From the NCBI GenBank assembly GCA_041678685.1, contig JBAYNV010000115.1, forward strand, positions 1 to 6,977: a stretch of 6,977 nucleotides of DNA, in the 5' to 3' direction. Positions within the stretch are counted from its first letter, which is position 1, and the number at the start of each line of letters is the position of its first letter. The notes below the pieces were generated by a model that had not been told where the DNA came from, ran no database searches, and saw nothing but the letters and a program-made list of their open reading frames with translations. Source of the stretch: DUPQ01 sp041678685 (lineage in GTDB: Bacteria > Bacillota > Clostridia > DUPQ01). The translations under genes were made by a program, and so were the position numbers. Of the stretch, positions 4,354 through 6,977 are shown one piece after another.

Positions 4354-6977
4354 ATGGAAGATAAAAAATTAAAAATCGTAGTCATAGATAAAGATCCGGA
4401 CAGCTTAGCATCATTTATATTATTTGTTGAAAAAGTGATTCCCGGAACCGAAGTGTTTACAGCCTCAAGCGGATCGCGGGGTATCGAACTTGCGAAGGAA
4501 AAAGAGCCTGACGTGATCGTGATGGATATTTATATGGTTGAAGATTATGGCGCGGAAGTAAGCAAAATTATAAAGAAAAATAATTCATTACTGATGACTC
4601 CTGTTTTATTCATCACTGATATGAATACTGATCGGCAATTGCACATAAAAGCGATTAAGGCAGGAGCGGAGGCATTTCTTATAAAGCCGCTTGATGACAT
4701 AATATTAGCGACTCAATTAAAGGCTATGGTTAAAATTAAAGAGCGAAACAAACTTATCAGTAAGAAAATCGAAAATCTTGAAGATGCTGTCCACACGAGG
4801 ACGCTCAAATTGGAAGAAGAGATCGCACTAAGAAGAGAAAGCGAAAACCGTAATCGTTTATTCATTGACTCAAGCACGGATATGATATTCTTAAAAGATG
4901 ATAAATTCAGGCATATAGTAGCAAATAAGAAACTGACTGAGTTCTTCGATAAATCAAACGACGAGGTAATCGGGAAAACCGATTTTGAGCTTATGCCCAA
5001 AGAAGTGGCAGAGCAATGTCAGAAGGCGGACATTATAGCTATATCGACAAAAGCCGCATATACTTCCGAAGAAACAGTCGGAGACAGAGTATTCGAAACA
5101 ACTAAATTCCCTGTCGTGCTGATGAACGATAAAATCGGCGTTGGTGGCTTTATTCGTGATATTACACAACGCAAACGGTTGGAGGGTGAGATCAACCGCG
5201 AACGCGACCTTGTAAAGATGTACTTTAACACCGCCGGCATCATGTTTGTTGTGATCGACAGGACCGGTATGATAACGTCGATAAATGAAAAAGGATGTCA
5301 GATACTGGGACTCGAAGAAAAGGATGTTATCGGAAAGAATTGGATCGATAATTTTATACCGCGATCCAGTGTCAGGGAAATAACGCGTGTATTTAAAAAG
5401 ATAATAAAGGGTGAAACAGAGGCCGTGAATTTTTTCGAGAACCCCATCATCACAGGAAGCGGTGAGGAACGGCTTATCTCATGGCACAACACTATCTTAC
5501 GCGACGCGGCGGGGAACATTATTGCCTTACTCAGTGCGGGCAACGATATTACAGAGCGTAAGCAGGCTGAAGATGCACTGAAGAAAAGTGAAAACAAATA
5601 CAGCAGTTACATAGAAAACGCACCTGACGGAGTTTTTGTCTCTGACGAAAACGGAAAGTATATCGAAGTCAATAAAGCCGCATCAGAAATAACAGGGTAC
5701 AGCAAAGATGAGCTTTTGGAAATGAACATAAAGGATATGATAACCGAAGAATCCAAAGTAACGGGGAAAAATCATTTCAGGAAGCTAATAGAAACAGGTT
5801 TATCGAGAGGGGAATTTCAATATAAACATAAAAACGGTTCTACGAGGTGGTGGAGCGTTGATGCTGTAAAACTTAATGAGCACCGCTTCCTGGGTTTTGT
5901 AAAAGACATCACTGACAGGAAAAAAGCGGAAGACGAGCTCATATACATGAGTTATCACGACATGCTTACAGAGGTATATAACCGCAGATTTTTTGAGGAA
6001 GAGCTTAGCAGGCTGGACACGGAAAGCAGCCTTCCCCTGTCAATTATAATGGGCGATATAAACGGGTTAAAACTTATCAATGATTCTTTTGGGCATACCG
6101 CTGGGGATAAGTTTCTTAAGAAGACAGCAGAAATAATTAAAAAAGTGTGCCGGGCAAGCGACATTATCACCAGATTCGGAGGGGATGAATTTGTTGTAAT
6201 ATTACCAAAAACAGATACTACTCAGGCAATGCAGATAATTAAACACATAGAGGATCTGGCATCAAAAGAAAAAGTCGGGCGTATACAACTGTCCATTTCA
6301 TTCGGGTATGATACAAAGAAAGAAAATGAACAAAAAATTACGGACATTTTAGCAAACGCAGAAAATCATATGTATAGGCATAAACTATATGAGCGTTCAA
6401 GTACGAGGAGTAAAACCATCGATATTATCATGAATACGCTTTTTGAAAAAAGCAACAGAGAGTCGCTGCATTCAAGAAGAGTGAGCAGGATCTGTGAAGT
6501 TATCGCATCAAAAATGGACCTTGAAAAGGATGATATCAATCAGATAAGAATAGCCGGGCTTGTTCATGATATAGGTAAAATCGGTATTGATGAAAAAATT
6601 CTTAACAAAGAAGGAAGCCTGAGCGACAACGAATGGAAAGAGATAAAAACACACCCTGAGGTAGGCTGGCGTATACTGAGCTCAATAAAGGAATTTTCAA
6701 AATTGGCGCAATTTATTCTTGAGCATCATGAAAGATGGGACGGAAAAGGGTACCCAAATGGACTTAAAGGTGAAGAAATATCTCTCGAAACCAGAATTAT
6801 ATCCGTCGCTGACGCTTACGATGCGATGACCAGTAACAGGAGTTATCGAAAGCAGCTCAGTAAAAAGGAAACCGTAGAAGAGATAAGGAGATGTTCCGGG
6901 ACATATTTTGACCCTGAAATTGCAAAAATATTCATTGAGAAGGTTTTAAAGGAAGAGTGGGTCATTACCGAAAGTAA
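4354..6977 (+). CDS. Response regulator with three PAS, GGDEF and HD-GYP domains (c-di-GMP synthesis and hydrolysis); 3' end outside window
   Basis: A cytoplasmic c-di-GMP signalling protein of at least 874 residues, open at the window edge. Receiver domain (1-120): Asp12, phospho-acceptor Asp58, Thr88 and Lys111 are present, but the second acidic-pocket residue is Lys13. A charged, probably coiled-coil linker (124-168) leads to PAS domains at about 166-278, 284-408 and 410-529, each ending in a D-I-T-x-R/E-K-like motif (DITQRKR, DITERKQ, DITDRKK). GGDEF (530-680): metal-binding Asp568 in GDINGLKLIND, an intact GGDEF at 609-613 and an inhibitory I-site RASD (600-603). HD-GYP (about 690-870): His706, HDIGKIG (738-744), His767, HHERWDGKGYP (791-801) and Asp820. 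So it should make c-di-GMP from GTP and also hydrolyse it, with phosphorylation and PAS ligands setting the balance. Nothing suggests a transmembrane segment. The text reaches GTYFDPEIAK, typical of the HD-GYP end, so few residues are missing. AGGAGAAG supports the start. No partner histidine kinase lies in the window. Confidence 0.95.
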   Translation, partial: MEDKKLKIVVIDKDPDSLASFILFVEKVIPGTEVFTASSGSRGIELAKEKEPDVIVMDIYMVEDYGAEVSKIIKKNNSLLMTPVLFITDMNTDRQLHIKAIKAGAEAFLIKPLDDIILATQLKAMVKIKERNKLISKKIENLEDAVHTRTLKLEEEIALRRESENRNRLFIDSSTDMIFLKDDKFRHIVANKKLTEFFDKSNDEVIGKTDFELMPKEVAEQCQKADIIAISTKAAYTSEETVGDRVFETTKFPVVLMNDKIGVGGFIRDITQRKRLEGEINRERDLVKMYFNTAGIMFVVIDRTGMITSINEKGCQILGLEEKDVIGKNWIDNFIPRSSVREITRVFKKIIKGETEAVNFFENPIITGSGEERLISWHNTILRDAAGNIIALLSAGNDITERKQAEDALKKSENKYSSYIENAPDGVFVSDENGKYIEVNKAASEITGYSKDELLEMNIKDMITEESKVTGKNHFRKLIETGLSRGEFQYKHKNGSTRWWSVDAVKLNEHRFLGFVKDITDRKKAEDELIYMSYHDMLTEVYNRRFFEEELSRLDTESSLPLSIIMGDINGLKLINDSFGHTAGDKFLKKTAEIIKKVCRASDIITRFGGDEFVVILPKTDTTQAMQIIKHIEDLASKEKVGRIQLSISFGYDTKKENEQKITDILANAENHMYRHKLYERSSTRSKTIDIIMNTLFEKSNRESLHSRRVSRICEVIASKMDLEKDDINQIRIAGLVHDIGKIGIDEKILNKEGSLSDNEWKEIKTHPEVGWRILSSIKEFSKLAQFILEHHERWDGKGYPNGLKGEEISLETRIISVADAYDAMTSNRSYRKQLSKKETVEEIRRCSGTYFDPEIAKIFIEKVLKEEWVITES

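Noticed and set aside
4713..6170. Minus-strand open frames of 71-99 codons
   Set aside because: Antisense shadows of the receiver-PAS-GGDEF-HD-GYP gene, Ser/Leu-rich and without start signals.

Overview
The window looks like a piece of a low-to-moderate GC Gram-positive chromosome, most likely a gut or rumen Clostridia (Lachnospiraceae-like) bacterium. The clues are a Cys-motif repeat lipoprotein of a kind common in gut Firmicutes, AGGAGG-type ribosome binding sites, sigma-A-type promoters, an ISL3-like transposase remnant, and a long receiver-PAS-GGDEF-HD-GYP regulator of a type frequent in Clostridia. The genus is inference and cannot be fixed from the sequence alone.

Layout, left to right. 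Bases 1-159 carry no recognisable gene, only a hairpin and a degenerate direct repeat. Bases 160-1371 (+) encode a secreted lipoprotein with three Cys-motif repeats and a beta-rich C-terminal half. A 289-base AT-rich gap between convergent genes holds a perfect 14-bp hairpin with a GCAA loop, flanked by an imperfect direct repeat. Bases 1661-3039 (-) are a two-gene HipBA-type toxin-antitoxin operon: an XRE-family antitoxin/repressor followed, with a 4-base overlap, by a HipA-family kinase toxin whose catalytic residues are present. Its promoter carries two copies of TGCTA-N6-TAGCA centred 41 bp apart. One covers the -10 element and the predicted transcript is nearly leaderless.

Bases 3102-4350 contain no intact gene. 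On the minus strand lie decayed coding sequence of unknown identity (about 3180-3590) and the C-terminal end of an ISL3-like transposase (3705-3905). The latter is joined in frame to what looks like its own relic start, with a good Shine-Dalgarno and an upstream terminator hairpin, so it may be an internally deleted element. Two promoter-like sequences point right from about 4033 and 4246.

From 4354 (+) to beyond the window end runs one large gene for a cyclic-di-GMP signalling protein: receiver, coiled coil, three PAS domains, GGDEF with I-site, and HD-GYP. Synthesis and hydrolysis motifs are both intact. Its receiver has Lys at the position equivalent to CheY Asp13, a change that activates CheY without phosphorylation.

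The three expressed units (lipoprotein, HipBA, c-di-GMP regulator) do not form one pathway. The window reads as an accessory region in which a stress/persistence module and IS debris sit between two unrelated genes. I see no clear evidence of an entirely new system. The most distinctive points are the HipB operator/promoter architecture, the D13K-like receiver and the internally deleted ISL3 relic.
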